DNA of 64,000 bases from Syncephalis fuscata (taxonomy: Eukaryota > Zoopagomycota > Zoopagomycetes > Zoopagales > Piptocephalidaceae). The translations under genes and the position numbers were made by a program. Shown here piece by piece: positions 12,401-23,825 of this stretch; position 1 is the first letter of the stretch, and each line of letters opens with the position of its first letter. The notes beneath the pieces are model-generated. The model was not told the DNA's origin and did not search any database. It saw only the letters and a program-made list of their open reading frames with translations. The stretch lies in the NCBI GenBank assembly GCA_025786725.1, contig JAHLTZ010000013.1, forward strand, positions 496,001 through 560,000, in the 5' to 3' direction.

Positions 12401-15400
12401 CAGGCTTGGGTTGGGACGGTCTACTTTTGGCAGTGGGATTATTAAGCCATTTTTCCATGACTGTGGTATGTCTTTCATCCTTAGACATGCGTTCATTACC
12501 GCTAGTATCAGTTTTTGCCAGTGGTCTGGTAACAGTTGGAGCAGTTCAGCTGATATATTGGATAGACCAGTTGCTTTCCTTTTAGGCAGTTTCTGTAGTT
12601 GTTCGCTGTACTCTTCCCATTTGATTGGGTCCATCAAGCCGTCGTAGCTGTTTCTTAACCACTCTCTTGGTTCGTATATACGTCGCCATGTTGCCGACCA
12701 CTGTCGTTCATCTGTCATTGGCTCAGCAAACCACTCCTTAAAGAATAGCTGTACCTTTTTTCGTACTTCTTCTGGTCTATCTTCAAGTTTGGTTACGCCG
12801 TCCTCTTTTATTGGCACATTTGTTAGACTGAAGCGTTCTTTATATCCATCCAGAGTTGATGTCAGCGTTCTTTTGAGCTTGGTTCTGAATTGTTCCATTC
12901 TACGCTTAGTTGCACTGGCTGCTGTGTTTGCTGATAGTTTAAGCTGTTTTCTTCTCGCCTGATTCAGCCATCTTGTCTTCAGATTGACCCAATATCCAGC
13001 TGGTACATTCCACGGCTCTATGAGTCGTTGCTTTATTTCCTCCCATGTATCGCTATCTATTCTACTTTCCAGACTCAGTATCTTTTTGGTGGCCCGTTTG
13101 ACTCTGTTGGTTATAACGTGGATTTGGCTATCGTTATTTCTTCTGCTGTATTTCACCAGTTCGTTCACCGCTGCACTTGCTTGCAGTTCAGGCCAGCGCG
13201 GAAATGATTCCTTCTTAGTGAATCTTATTATGATACGTGGCAGTTTGGCTTCTGCTGCTTTCATTACACATTTCTCGATATCATTCCATATGTCATCTAC
13301 CAATAACATGTTGTGGATATCGGCACTATCACTATAGCTGGTCAACTGCAGATATTTCCTTATGCGGCCCGTTGCTACTTTATCCAACTCCGCTCTAAAT
13401 TTGGCCACTGTTTCGTCGGTTAGATCGCTTGTTTTTATCTTTGCGTTATTTCGCTCGATAATTTGCCGATTCCTATTTGCCATAAATAGGTCTACAGTTT
13501 GAAATTCTGCGTATACCGCTGCGTGGTCAGTGTTGAAATTCGGTATATGGCCTATTCCTACTCCAACTACTCTCGTTGCCAGTTGTTGTGATGCCATTAT
13601 ATAGTCTAGTCGCGATTTTCTCACTCCAGACTCGAATGTATATACCTGATCGGTTGGGAAATGTACCCGCAGTGTATCTATCATAGTAGCTGCGTCTAGT
13701 AGATGAAATAGACGTGGTGAGTAGTGGCTGTGGTCTGTTTCCGTGCTATGTGTGTCTATTTCTCTATTGGCAACTGTATTAAAGTCACCCATCACTATAG
13801 ACTCAGTATGCTGTCGTCCATCTTTCGCCAGATTTTCCTGCAAGTACTGTTCCATTGCTGCTTGTCTCTCAGCATATTCAGGTACTGCTCTGTTCATTGA
13901 TGGGTAGTGTATTACATATACTGATAAGTTTCTAGTACGGAAAGCAAACCGCGCGTGTATTAGGTGTTTACCCAGCGTGTTGTATGCCTGCATGTTCTTT
14001 GCCCATCTCCTATGGATGTACAGCACTACACCGTTCCCTCTACTGTGGTCTTTTCCTGCATCTGTATGTATGTGCACATATTTTTCACGTACTTCAGCCG
14101 GATACCTCAGTCTTTTCACTCCTCTCTCGTCTAGCCACGTCTCTGTTATTGCAAACATATCAAACATGTGATCATTTATGAAGTGAAACAATGTATTCTG
14201 TTTTATTTCATCTACATACGAATGAGCATTAACATGTCCTATACGCAGCGACCGCACACCGTCTTCCAATGGCTTTGTAAGGAACGTTGATTTTTCGCCA
14301 AGGAAAAGTTCGTCTTCCTGGTCGTTTGTTGTATCCGCGTTATTCGTTGTATTGGAAGTCGCTGCTTGTGGGCCGTCTCCGGCCTTGTTGTACGGTTGTG
14401 GTACCGATAGTGACGTGGCATGTGTATTATTTGTGCGATGAGACTGTGTTGTTAGCGCTGGAGGGGATTTATTATGCGTCGCCTGCGTACCTTGTTCATT
14501 GACCTCACTATTTCTGGTTGGGCTGGACAGGCCACCATTATAGGATAATTGGTCATTTGAGTTGTACGTGGAGGGGTCGGACACACTGTAGCCTAGTTGG
14601 CTTGACTGGTCGTCGTGGTAGGGTAGTTGACCGCGTGTATTGTTCGCGTTACTGTAGATGGACTGGATTGATTCCTCACTGCAATAGGACATTTGATCAT
14701 CCGCGACAATTATTGGGCTGGTTTTTTCTGCAGCCACGTTGCCGACCGTTAGATTTGTTTGTTCAGATCGAATAAATTCGTCTGTCAGTCGTTTCATTGC
14801 TTCTACAGCTGTTCCAAAATGGCTACTCACAGACTGAATGTATTTTAGTCGGTGGTTCATTTGCTGAATTACTTCACTGTTCCTTTGGATCTCGGCTTTA
14901 CTTCCGCTGATTTCTTTTTTGCAGTCGTCAAGTCCGGCACGTGTAGCTTGTTTGATCTCTTGCTGTCCGCGCTCTAGTCTATCTAGTCGACTGCTTATTT
15001 GGTCCAGTGCTTTATATTCAGTTGTAGCATTGTTGGCTACCCGTACTCTTCGTCTTCCTAGTACTTCTTTGCTCTGGCTAGCCCGCCACTTGTAGAAGTT
15101 TGTTATTTCTTCGTCAGATCTGGTCCATCTGCACTCTTCTCGTGTATGGCCACTCAGTCTGCACTTGAAGCATAACACTTCGTAGTAGTAGTGCCAGGAT
15201 ATCACGTGCCGATTTCCAAATAGTTGGACGGTTCCATCCACTGATTTGGCTTCTTCCTCAGTGTTGAAGAATACTTTTGTCTCCGAACGAATTTCTCTGT
15301 TTCCGCTTATTTTTACAAATTTAAAGCGAGCTGCTCCTTGCCTTTTTAGAAAGTCGTTTACTTCTTCTGGGGCTGCGTCGGCGGGGAAGCCAGCTGCGGT

Positions 15401-15928
15401 TCTTCTTCTTTCGTTCGGAGTTGATTCATCGACAAAGATCTGCATGTCGTTTATCATAAAAGTTTTTCTTTCAATTGCTTGATTTCTTGCAGCTACTGAG
15501 TGGTATTCAGCGAAACCGTACGTTGTTGTTGATGCGTTGTATAGGGCAAAAATGCGTACATCCGGTATATCATCTCCTACCTTTAGCGCGTTTGCTACTT
15601 CTTGCTTGGTTGCATTTTTTGGGATCCTCTGCACCATTATTGATCGATCGTGGCAGTATTCGGTCGTTGGACTGGCTGCGTTGATGGTAGTGTCGCATCT
15701 TCTTGGTTTAACGCCAGTGTTTGGTATAGGTGTGGATTCAATACTTTGAGCTTTATTGTTGTCCCAGCTGGTTAGATAGATAACGTCGTTCAGCGTGGCG
15801 ATCAGTACGTTGCAATCTACAGATCTGTACACCCGTTGTACGATCTTTTCTGCTTCTGTTGAGCTGTTGGACATGGGTACCACATCACAGACTTTTAGCA
15901 TGAATTTATGCTTTTTCATATCATCCAT
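9464..15928 (-). CDS. LINE polyprotein: gag-like, AP endonuclease, reverse transcriptase, RNase H
   Basis: 2154 codons from the ATG at 15928 (the frame is open a little further, but only with TTG). Domains in order: an RRM-like N-terminal part; a CCHC zinc knuckle CFKCRLSGHTREEC near residue 250; a coiled-coil stretch; an APE endonuclease at about 555-780 (ITETWLD, VMGDFNT, SRLDYIM); reverse transcriptase at about 1115-1400 with the catalytic FADD in YGAFADDLHL near residue 1365; RNase H at about 1750-1875 with YTDGS, a TDSQAT motif and HSGIRGNEKADLLAK; and a C-terminal tail containing CKLCSHD. Most APE LINEs use two ORFs. Here the ORF1-like zinc-knuckle module and ORF2 are fused in one frame. 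All catalytic motifs I can check are intact, so the protein could be active. Confidence 0.95.
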   Translation of the reverse strand: MDDMKKHKFMLKVCDVVPMSNSSTEAEKIVQRVYRSVDCNVLIATLNDVIYLTSWDNNKAQSIESTPIPNTGVKPRRCDTTINAASPTTEYCHDRSIMVQRIPKNATKQEVANALKVGDDIPDVRIFALYNASTTTYGFAEYHSVAARNQAIERKTFMINDMQIFVDESTPNERRRTAAGFPADAAPEEVNDFLKRQGAARFKFVKISGNREIRSETKVFFNTEEEAKSVDGTVQLFGNRHVISWHYYYEVLCFKCRLSGHTREECRWTRSDEEITNFYKWRASQSKEVLGRRRVRVANNATTEYKALDQISSRLDRLERGQQEIKQATRAGLDDCKKEISGSKAEIQRNSEVIQQMNHRLKYIQSVSSHFGTAVEAMKRLTDEFIRSEQTNLTVGNVAAEKTSPIIVADDQMSYCSEESIQSIYSNANNTRGQLPYHDDQSSQLGYSVSDPSTYNSNDQLSYNGGLSSPTRNSEVNEQGTQATHNKSPPALTTQSHRTNNTHATSLSVPQPYNKAGDGPQAATSNTTNNADTTNDQEDELFLGEKSTFLTKPLEDGVRSLRIGHVNAHSYVDEIKQNTLFHFINDHMFDMFAITETWLDERGVKRLRYPAEVREKYVHIHTDAGKDHSRGNGVVLYIHRRWAKNMQAYNTLGKHLIHARFAFRTRNLSVYVIHYPSMNRAVPEYAERQAAMEQYLQENLAKDGRQHTESIVMGDFNTVANREIDTHSTETDHSHYSPRLFHLLDAATMIDTLRVHFPTDQVYTFESGVRKSRLDYIMASQQLATRVVGVGIGHIPNFNTDHAAVYAEFQTVDLFMANRNRQIIERNNAKIKTSDLTDETVAKFRAELDKVATGRIRKYLQLTSYSDSADIHNMLLVDDIWNDIEKCVMKAAEAKLPRIIIRFTKKESFPRWPELQASAAVNELVKYSRRNNDSQIHVITNRVKRATKKILSLESRIDSDTWEEIKQRLIEPWNVPAGYWVNLKTRWLNQARRKQLKLSANTAASATKRRMEQFRTKLKRTLTSTLDGYKERFSLTNVPIKEDGVTKLEDRPEEVRKKVQLFFKEWFAEPMTDERQWSATWRRIYEPREWLRNSYDGLMDPIKWEEYSEQLQKLPKRKATGLSNISAELLQLLPDHWQKLILAVMNACLRMKDIPQSWKNGLIIPLPKVDRPNPSLDQLRPITLLEVPRKLFSSIITKRLQRHVEKPGTLGGKNHGFTPGAQTADLSIVFQATADISRLIPGKADMLVLTTDIRRAYDSVPMSGLKKALQRLCIPDEYTELLLNISGGRTTRVNTAHGNTDPFAPERGLDQGEVNAPLLWKIFYDPLLTALEDNSFYGMEAGELVNKHYPMPEYMQQARTATLTYGAFADDLHLVSGTYEGLQKLADICTEFFDIHQIEVAAHKSQIWTSAKTAPETDPIINLGSGENTAITNVQNSAAPHKILGSYVTHTPAARYKAIEEMNMAINKFIYILAPKKLSTEILVYVFNSVLMPAIVHRIQHLPMTDEQLKIMERKWRGLLKKKAYVCRNTPTVLVNNSAYIGLDSLKLRRDTRLITSAIRTIENGGRAANLMNAALWMAKYRQHLPCMPWERPMQLYKSIDLISNTTKYLEEYQIAIRPAINGIWPSERRPNGTPLRIAAPNIAFKAELKRKLAKQSVYYMEDVIRMDNEDDILDIKDEWKLTAKQSDTLRREMYAAIERDGGGVGNEIAGNVNTDDHLAKPAPPGELAEYNSIYTNVSDYAEVLANSKTLTWYTDGSLDSTRTKGGFAAVCEHNEAIDLAISGRIHHSDLSSTSTEILALAHVIATVPKQTELILKTDSQATIDGWKRYVEGKKPVQHTTTNAVLWDHLQAVTKNRADITLEKVKAHSGIRGNEKADLLAKVAAAREGPTWKLNQMAANKLRFRIVDKGATSLQSIAYIMKKKEKDRISKETTKVLNDRFKDICVWPEGGEEGKAEAVKWTQQIMDYKEMKKVKGSSIVMSKWRSFITAVHTASAPSGIGDEEEEKECDLSRQCKLCSHDVDVEKVYERIEKECTKTVKKIIQSEEPEAPVLDPDRIKQISNQIIITAPWRSKSGKNGLMNMTTNRAIDQCEVSSNKKRSLRSAMLYYGTLTTMQHWTTHRKEYTMPNKLQGLRLPLAQRQQQPLPPTQILAN

Positions 15929-16097
15929 TATTCTTGGTATTATCGTTTTCTTCAATAAATTGGTCTTATTTTAAGCTGCAGTTTTACTAGTGTTTATAAC
16001 AGTGTCTTCTCGTTTTACGTGTGCAGTTTTACTTTTGTTTTTCACGCGTGAAAACCAAAAATTTTTGTCCCAAAAATCAAATCAGAAAGAGTCTCCT

Positions 16098-16113
16098 CAG
16101 ATGATAACTATTT
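16098..16113 (+). repeat. target-site duplication, right copy
   Basis: Exact copy of the 16 bases at 9343-9358. It marks the 5' junction of the LINE. Confidence 0.9.
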
Positions 16114-16333
16114 ATTCCTTATCAAAGAGTTTCTAAATCTTTTATAATTTGCTGGAACACAGTCCATCGATATTTATTAGAGTTTCTATACTACAACCAC
16201 TTTAAGCTATTTGTTTTTGCTATTACACTTTTATCTTTAATATTCTAAACACCTACAACTATAACTACAACACCTACAACTATAGTAATCACAACAGCAG
16301 CCATAGCATCTTCAACTCAAGCCAAGTGCAAGC

Positions 16334-17509
16334 ATGAGTTCTGACGCTACTGTTTGCATAGACTAGTCAGCGGACAGTATGAAAAAGATCCCTCGACTAA
16401 AGAGCTAGAGTGGAGAAATGTTGCTATAGCTAGCTTATTTGTTCTTATAAACAGTAGGTAGCGTCGAGTAACGTGTAGCCAACTAACCAATGGACCATTA
16501 GTGGCTATTTCTTCGGGATTTGGCCTTGAATTAGAGATTCCTTTGCTAGTGGCTTCGCTACGATGTGTTGTCCAATTGACATTGATGGGCATGGTGCTGG
16601 AAAAGATATTTAGCACAGATAATCCATGGCTTGTTATTGGTATGGGATGTAAGTTTTAATGGCAGTCTATGCAGCAGACACGCAATGGACACGAAGTAAA
16701 TGTTGCTATTAGGTATCCTAGTGCTTCTTGCGTCCATTGAGATTACGTTTCACAAGTGCAAATATCGATTTAACGGGATGGTAAAAGCTAGGCTAACGAT
16801 AAGCCATTGTAACTAACGCATTGTATTAGTTTAAAGTGTTACTATTCGCACTTTTTATTAGCTGTATGCTAGTTAGTATAGTCGGTAAGTAGTTCATGGC
16901 CATGACTAATGCTTGGTATTTTAGTAACTAGCGGTCTATTATCTTTATTTAGGTAATATTCTAGCCATTGAAGCTACACCATTCTGGGATCCGTACAAGT
17001 TCATTCCTACACTGGGCATGCTGGTCGGCAATACTATGTCGGGTGTGGCTATTGCCATCAATAGCTGTATGATGCAATTTAGGTATGGTTTTGATCAACA
17101 ACGACACTCAAAAATAACAAAAAATTAGGGAACACCGAGAACGAATAGAGGTGCAACTAGCATTTGGCGCAACTCGTTGGGAAGCAGCCAAGCCAACTAT
17201 GGTAGAGTCAATACGGCTTGCCATGCTACCTACCATTAATTCTATGAGGTAAGGGCCGTGGTAAAAGTGAAAGAGGTCAAATAGTAGCAGTCGTGCTTAT
17301 AATGTATATAGTGTTATGGGATTGATTACGATACCAGGCATGATGACGGCCAGATTCTAGGCGGGGAAGAACCAATGTCGGCGGTAAAATTTCAACAGAT
17401 TATTATGTTTATGATTACAGCATCTACGGGCATTGGTACTGTTTGCGGTGTGATATGTGCAGTTATGCAGGAAGTCGATGTAAGAAAGAAAGAGCGAAAA
17501 GACAAATAG
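16334..17509 (+). CDS. UPF0014 family membrane protein (FetB/ALS3-like permease)
   Basis: Polytopic membrane protein of the UPF0014 family, whose members are permease subunits of metal-related ABC systems (bacterial FetB iron exporter, plant ALS3/STAR2 aluminium tolerance). Exons: 16334-16453, 16502-16648, 16713-16780, 16830-16884, 16953-17082, 17129-17248, 17312-17509. Conserved stretches are LLVASLRCVVQLTLMGMVLE, LGMLVGNTMSGVAIAINS, the cytoplasmic loop EVQLAFGATRWEAAKP with AMLPTINSM, and GLITIPGMMTG. Two single-base deletions interrupt it: near 16358-16368 between the ATG and SGQYEKDPSTKELEWRNVAI, and near 17346-17352, where ACGGCCAG should read as Thr-Gly-Gln. The start choice depends on the first repair. 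No ATPase partner is next to it, which is usual for eukaryotic members. Confidence 0.85.
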
Positions 17510-17860
17510 TGATAGACATAGTCATTGTAACTAGTATATAAGTGGCATATTTCTACCGAATATCTAATAAATGCTTTATTGGTCGTACTTTTAGTTTCTA
17601 ATAGTATGGATGAGTCATTCATAATAATGTTACTTGTATTTGAAATGATACCATGTATACTTGAATGAAGTAAAAACAATAGAATGCAATTACTATTTAA
17701 TATAAAATCCTGTGAACTGATAGGCTCTGTCATTGTCATGATTCATCAGTGTGACGCACACATTTGCCCACACAAATGATGAGCCATTAAAAGTGTGCTA
17801 CTTTTTACGCAGTTTACTTCAACAATTGAGTACTTGTTGTTTTTAATAGTCAAATAAACA

Positions 17861-20800
17861 ATGAAACAGCGATTTACCTCTATTGACGTGCGCGCCATTG
17901 TTAATGAGCTGCGAGATCGGTAAGTAGCGTTCAAAGCAGTACTCTGCCAGCATTACAGCTATTAATGTTCTCTATATGGTCAGCGTCGTTAATTTACGCC
18001 TACAAAATGTCTATGATGTTAATTCAAAGACATTTCTATTAAAGTTTGCGCGGGTAAGCTGATTACGGCAATATTGTAGCATAGGATGGTAACAGTTTAT
18101 TAATATTGCTCTTATAGTCGGATAAGAAAGAGCTTATTCTACTTGAATCAGGCATCCGTATTCATTCAACGCAATATACACGCGATAAAGCGAATATGCC
18201 ATCCAACTTTTGTATGAAGGTATGTATTAGTGCGTGTATTTGCGATATACTTATAAATGATGTATCTAGTTAAGAAAACATATTCGTATGCGTCGTTTAA
18301 CCAATGTACGCCAATTGGGAACGGATCGTATTGTTCATTTTGAATTTCTCGGTAATGAAGCTGATGGCGATTTCCACTTATTTGTTGAGTTCTATGCATC
18401 GGTAGGTGGACTACGTAAAATTAAGATAATTGAATTAAGTGTGAATAGGGCAATATTATATTGACCGATCACGCCTTTAATATTATTGCGTTATTGCGAG
18501 TGGTGCAACCAAGTGAATCTGTACGATTTGCAGTGCGTGAACCATATCCACTATCTACTGATACGGCGAGACGCGACTGGCAGTTGCTGCCATCAGATGA
18601 TGATTTAAAGGCGGCTATTCGTAATGCAGTGCAAGGAGCAGCGGCCAAAGACAATTTAAAGCGTACTCTTGGCGGTATAGCTGTCCTATCTGATTTAGGA
18701 CCAGTATTGATTGAACATGCTATCCGAGTGGCAGGATTAGAGCCTCAATTAAAAGTGGCCAGCGACTTTGACGCTGCTGATGGTAAATAGCGCTGCTTTA
18801 TAACCATCGTTGTATATCTATTTATTTATTTGTATGTTTGTATGTAGCATCACCACAAATGACCTCTCTTATGCACGGCTTAAAGGAATCCCGTGACATG
18901 CTAGCTGCGCAAAGTGCATCAGGCCCTCGAAAGGTAAATTAAATCATTTAATTACTAAGCAGTTGTAATTAATAATGTTATAGGGATATATTATTGGAAA
19001 GCCATTGACTAATAAAGCGGCCAATACTGAAACAGACAATGAGTTAATGTAAGTCATTAATATACATGTATCATTTATTAAATAGTGTTTTATAGTTATG
19101 ATGAGTTTCATCCATTTATATGTGCACAGCATCGAGCATTGCCGCACAAAGAATTTGATTCATTTGATGCTTGTGTTGATGAATTTTACACGTTTATTGA
19201 AAGTCAGAAATTGGAGACCAAAACTGTACAACAGGTAATTAGTACTATTAAATATATAATTTATGTTGTTGTTGTTGTTGTTGTTAATCAATGATCATGA
19301 CAATAGGAAGTGGACGCCGATAAGAAGCTGAATAAGATTAAGCGTGATCAATTTTCCCGTGCCAGTTCATTAGCAGTGACGCAGACCGAGAATGAACGCC
19401 GAGCAGAACTCATTTTAAATAATCTGGATTTAGTCGAACGATCCATTAAATATATCCGACAGCATGTAGAAGATGGCACAGATTGGAAGTTACTATGGCG
19501 TATGATCCAGAACCGCCGTAAACAACTAACGCAAACTGATGCTGACCGGGCCCGTGAAGAAGAAGTGGAACGTAAAAAGGCCGAAGAGAAAGAAGCAAAA
19601 CGAGCCCGTGCTGCTAAAGCATTAGGTGTTGAAGTATCCGCACTAAAACCCTCTGAACCGGCCGAGTCTAAGGCAGAAGAAGAAGAAGAAGAAAAAGAAG
19701 GGTCCGAGAAAGTAGTCCGATTTGCCGCCGTAGGCACTAATGGTGTCGTAAGACGAGCACGTGAACCAGACCACGATCCAGTACTTGAAGATGATATTGC
19801 TATGTCATTAGTAGAACTCAAATTGACCCAAAACAAGTTTATTTTAGCACTATGGTAAGTAATAGGATAGGATAGTATATACAGTGCAATAATAGTAATG
19901 TTTATATTTAGTGATACCAATGGTAACGATACGGCAAATAGCGAGGCTGAAGATGATTCATCGTCAATGACCACATCCACCTCAGTGACTCGTAGTTCCA
20001 ATATAACGAATCCTGCTGCTGTCAAGGTTAGCATTGACACTTCTATGACGGCCTACGCCAATGCCCGTTCTTTCTATGATCAAAAACGGCAAAGTGCCGT
20101 AAAACACACCAAAACAATGGCCCAAGCCGAAAAGGTCAGTAGCAATAGATATAAATACAAATACAAATTAAATTAACATTTAATGAATTTATTAGGCCTT
20201 TAAGAGTGCAGAGAAAAAGATTCGTCAAGATTTACACCAAGTCAAAATCACAGCCACAATTAATCGAATGCGTAAACCATTCTGGTTTGAAAAGTTTATG
20301 TGGTTTATTTCTTCCGAAGGCTATTTAGTCATTGCCGGTCGAGATATGCAACAGAACGAACTGATTGTTAAACGCCATCTTCGTAAAGGTAAATATAACA
20401 ATATTGGTAGTAGTATTGGTAGTATTAACGATATAGCTATGCTATAGACGATAAATATGTTCACGCTGATCTACATGGTGCAGCTACAGTGGTAGTAAAG
20501 AATCCACATACATATCCACCACCACCATCAACGATGTTCCAAGCCGGCGTCATGTCAGTGTGTCAATCACGTGCTTGGGAGGCCAAAATGCTTGCATCTG
20601 CTTATTGGGTCAATTCCGATCAAGTGTCTAAAACGGCTCCATCAGGCGAGTATTTATCAACGGTAGTTTTATGATTCGTGGCAAGCGTAACTTTCTACCA
20701 CCCGTCAATCTCGTTTATGGTTTTGGCTATTTGTTTAAGATTGATGAGAGTTGTGTGGCTGCTCATGTATTGCAACAACGAGCAGAAAATCAACTATCAT

Positions 20801-22309
20801 CTACCGAGGAGACTGCTGCATCTGAAGAAGAACGTCGTTGGCGTGAACGACATAGTCATTACGAATATACCGATGAGGCATCATCTAAAGATACGACTAA
20901 TGAAGCAACTGATGATACAACAGGTAAGTGTTGTTAATAAAATAGTTATCTATCTATACGTTTATTTATTATTGGTTAGAACAAGTGGCTAAGCCTGTAA
21001 AGGTGGATGCAACAGATAAATATGCACTAGACAAGTTTGGCGATGAACAAATAATATTCTGACTGAACTACTAGCCACACCTAAACAGACCGCTACTTCA
21101 ACAACAGCAGAATCAACCACTGATAAGGTAACTACGTAGATATAGATATAGATATAGATAGATTAATCGTTTATTTACAGTCTCAATCTAAACCGGCCAA
21201 GAAACATTTATCAGCCAAAGAGCGACGAGACTTAAAGAAAGGCAAACCAGTAGAGACCAGTTACGATACAGAGAGTAAAAGTGATAAGGTTAATAATAAC
21301 AATATTAAAAAGAAACAAGCACCGACCAAGGCTCAACCAGCAGTGCCACAGAATAAAGTGAGTTAACTAATTGACTATTTAGTATTAATTATATTAATAC
21401 AACTTAGTCATCCAATAAAAGGTTAGAGGAAAAGGACGTAAATCAAACAAAAAAGATCACTGGTCCGATTCAGAACCGGAAACAGATGAATTAAAGGTAA
21501 TTAACTAGTTAACCTTAGTATATTGTATTAATACTAGTATCTAGCCTCGTCGTGGAAGAACTGATAGTCAATTGGGCGAACTAGTACATCAATTAACTGA
21601 TCTAAGTAAATCTAAAGAAGTAGATCAGCTGAATGAGGATGAACAGCCATTGAATACAGATATTGTAGATGAAACAGAACCATCTATCAATATTGAAGAA
21701 GAAGAAGACGAAGACGAAGAAGGTAATAGTAATAATGAACAAGATGGCAGTGAAATGGAAGAAGACGAGGAAGAAGACGAGGAAGAAGGAGAAGGAGAAG
21801 AAAAGGAAGAAATTCGCCGTTTAATGGCTGAAGAGAATATTGCCGTGTTAGATAATGAAGATGCAGTAAGTTATTAATATTAGTTAACTAGTCTATTAAT
21901 TCAATCTATTTAAAGGATAATCTGTCATTTATGGATGCATTAGTTGGCACACCACTGCCAGATGATGTTATTCATTTTGCTATACCGATTTGTGCACCGT
22001 ATGCAGCATTACAGCGGTGTAAATACCGTGTGAAACTACAACCAGGCACAATTAAGAAGGGCAAAGGCAAGTATCAAAAATACCAATAATGCTAATATTA
22101 GTATTTTACTGATTTATTGTTTAGCTTGTAAGGTGGCTTTGGACCACTTTTTACGACAGTCCAATATTACACAGCGGGAACGGGAACTGCTTAAAAGTGT
22201 ACCAGAGACTGAACAGATTGCCGCTATGCTCGCCAAAGTACGTGTGGTGACTGGTGATGGTCAGAGTAACAGCGGTCGCTCCTCGTCGAATAATCGACGT
22301 AAGCGATAA
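17861..22309 (+). CDS. Rqc2/NEMF, ribosome quality control NFACT protein
   Basis: Homologue of yeast Rqc2 (Tae2) and human NEMF, which binds stalled 60S subunits, recruits the Ltn1 ubiquitin ligase and directs CAT-tail synthesis. It begins [20 protein letters not shown]; early exons are 17861-17919, 17984-18053, 18118-18219, 18270-18401 and 18449-18782. NFACT-N is followed by a long coiled coil (19310-20140, [17 protein letters not shown]). NFACT-R contains [20 protein letters not shown], a motif diagnostic for the family, and [11 protein letters not shown]. Then come acidic and lysine-rich linkers (GAA-rich at 21690-21810), and the NFACT-C domain ends at 22309. Two frame breaks occur: 20661-20664, where ACGGTAGT should encode Thr-Gly-Ser, and 21048-21053, an A4-to-A3 type loss in GATGAACAAATAATATT. 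Both restore collinearity with one base. Confidence 0.95.
19266..19284 (+). repeat. GTT microsatellite in an Rqc2 intron
   Basis: About six GTT repeats inside the intron between exons ending near 19233 and beginning near 19309. Confidence 0.8.
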
Positions 22310-23825
22310 TGAGCCATTTTGTTATGATTACAATTACTGGTTTTAATAAAGTGGATTGCTGTTACTGCATGGGTGTGCGTGTGTGTGTGTGTGTATTCAT
22401 TTTACTGGTTCAACTATAGAATGTAGCCAGCACTGGTTATAACCAACCATGATAGTGATTACTGCGATGATTTGCTGTACCAATGAGCGAGCACCACGCA
22501 CTCATGATTATTATTATTGCAATATTAATATATCAATAGTAATCATGTTGTTAATACAAATACACATACAATTAATACACATGTAATTAATTATTGACAC
22601 AGTTATCATTATTTATTATCGATCTCGTGTGTCGTTCAAAATATCACATTTACTGTGCGAAATACCTGTTGTGTATATCCCTTCTTTTATTCCATTATTT
22701 TGGTATCGTGGTGACTGCAAACACTCTACCGTGTGTTCTACTATTTGTTTATCCTTGATTTCTCTAGAGAGACCTCATCGGCATTGTTTATTCATAAATA
22801 GTGGATTTTGCTCTCTTATATATCTATATATCCATTGATATCCACATTGTCTCAGCACACAACAAGATTGCTACTGAAGCAGAAGAGCACCAGGTAAGTT
22901 GGATGCGGTGATGCTTAGACAGCTACAGGTCTAGCTATTTGTATAGCTGGTAGTTGCTTGTTAAGTTGTAGATGGTGCACTAGCGGGATGATAGACTATA
23001 ACAGCCGTACTAGCTTGTATTGCACCATGATGCTTGACCAATGTCAATAGTAGCGGAGATTGGTTTGGTTAGCAGTGGTAGTGACTATCTTGTTGTTTGA
23101 TGACAAGTCGTTTATGGTGCTTGAACAACAACAAATAGTGACTAGGACAGAGCGAGAGAAAGCAAATTGGTGCATTTCTTTGTCTTGTAGTTAGTGGCGT
23201 GGTTGTTGATGAGGGGCATAGATAGATGAGTATATGCATATAGCATATAGCATATGGTATATGGTATATAGTATATGGTATATAGAATATAACATATAGA
23301 ATATAGGCGCGGTGTAAACAATAATAATGCTAGCTACTATTTAGACTAGTATTGCAGAAGGCGATATCCATACATAAAATATAGCCACTAACTAATTGGT
23401 TAACGGGCCACAACAATATATGACTATAGCTGTTTTTGTGACATTATTCAGATGATCTAAGTGCAGTGCTTCTAATTGCGCCTACCTTTATTCTTTTCTT
23501 CTATTTGGCATATATATATACACACCAAGTTGATCATCTTTTTATTTGTGACAACGTATCGCAATCTATTAAATACGCTGAATCGTGCTGTCACAGCGTG
23601 TAAAGTCTTGTCCCCAATTAGTTGACTAGCGATTGCTGGTTCACTCTACAGACAGTATGCAAGTACTGATGGGCTCTACTTGCGTGTAGTAGTGCTATTT
23701 AGTAGGCGTGTATGCTAATCTATAGCTTATTGTTAGACTCAAGACGTAGAGGGTTTTAATCAGTATTTTGTTATATTGAACACGGCTGTATTCAGCATAC
23801 GCATACCTAGTCGATATCAACGACC
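22310..23825. other. intergenic region between Rqc2 and LIS1
   Basis: AT-rich with a GT microsatellite (about 22374-22393) and a run of degenerate ATATAG/ATATGGT units (23225-23303). It includes the LIS1 promoter. I see no gene or RNA in it. Confidence 0.5.
23225..23303 (+). repeat. degenerate TATAGCATATGGTATATAG minisatellite
   Basis: Tandem, imperfect 7-10-nt units (CATATAG, CATATGG, TATATGG, AACATATAG) over about 80 nt upstream of LIS1. Confidence 0.6.

Larger units (their letters stand above)
9359..16097 (-). mobile_element. complete non-LTR (LINE) retrotransposon
   Basis: A 6.7-kb element on the minus strand. Its 5' end is at about 16097 and its 3' end is a run of TAAAA repeats (plus-strand ATTTT repeats, 9357-9382). 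It is flanked by an exact 16-bp target-site duplication (9343-9358 and 16098-16113). One uninterrupted ORF fills 96% of it, leaving a 5' UTR of about 170 nt and a 3' UTR of about 80-100 nt. The order of domains (zinc knuckle, AP endonuclease, reverse transcriptase, RNase H) places it in the APE-type LINEs with RNase H (I/Tad/Jockey group); clade assignment needs a tree. The intact ORF and identical duplications argue for recent insertion. Confidence 0.95.

Noticed and set aside
19266-21160. CRISPR-like or regulatory tandem repeats
   Set aside because: GTT and ATAGAT runs are plain microsatellites within introns.
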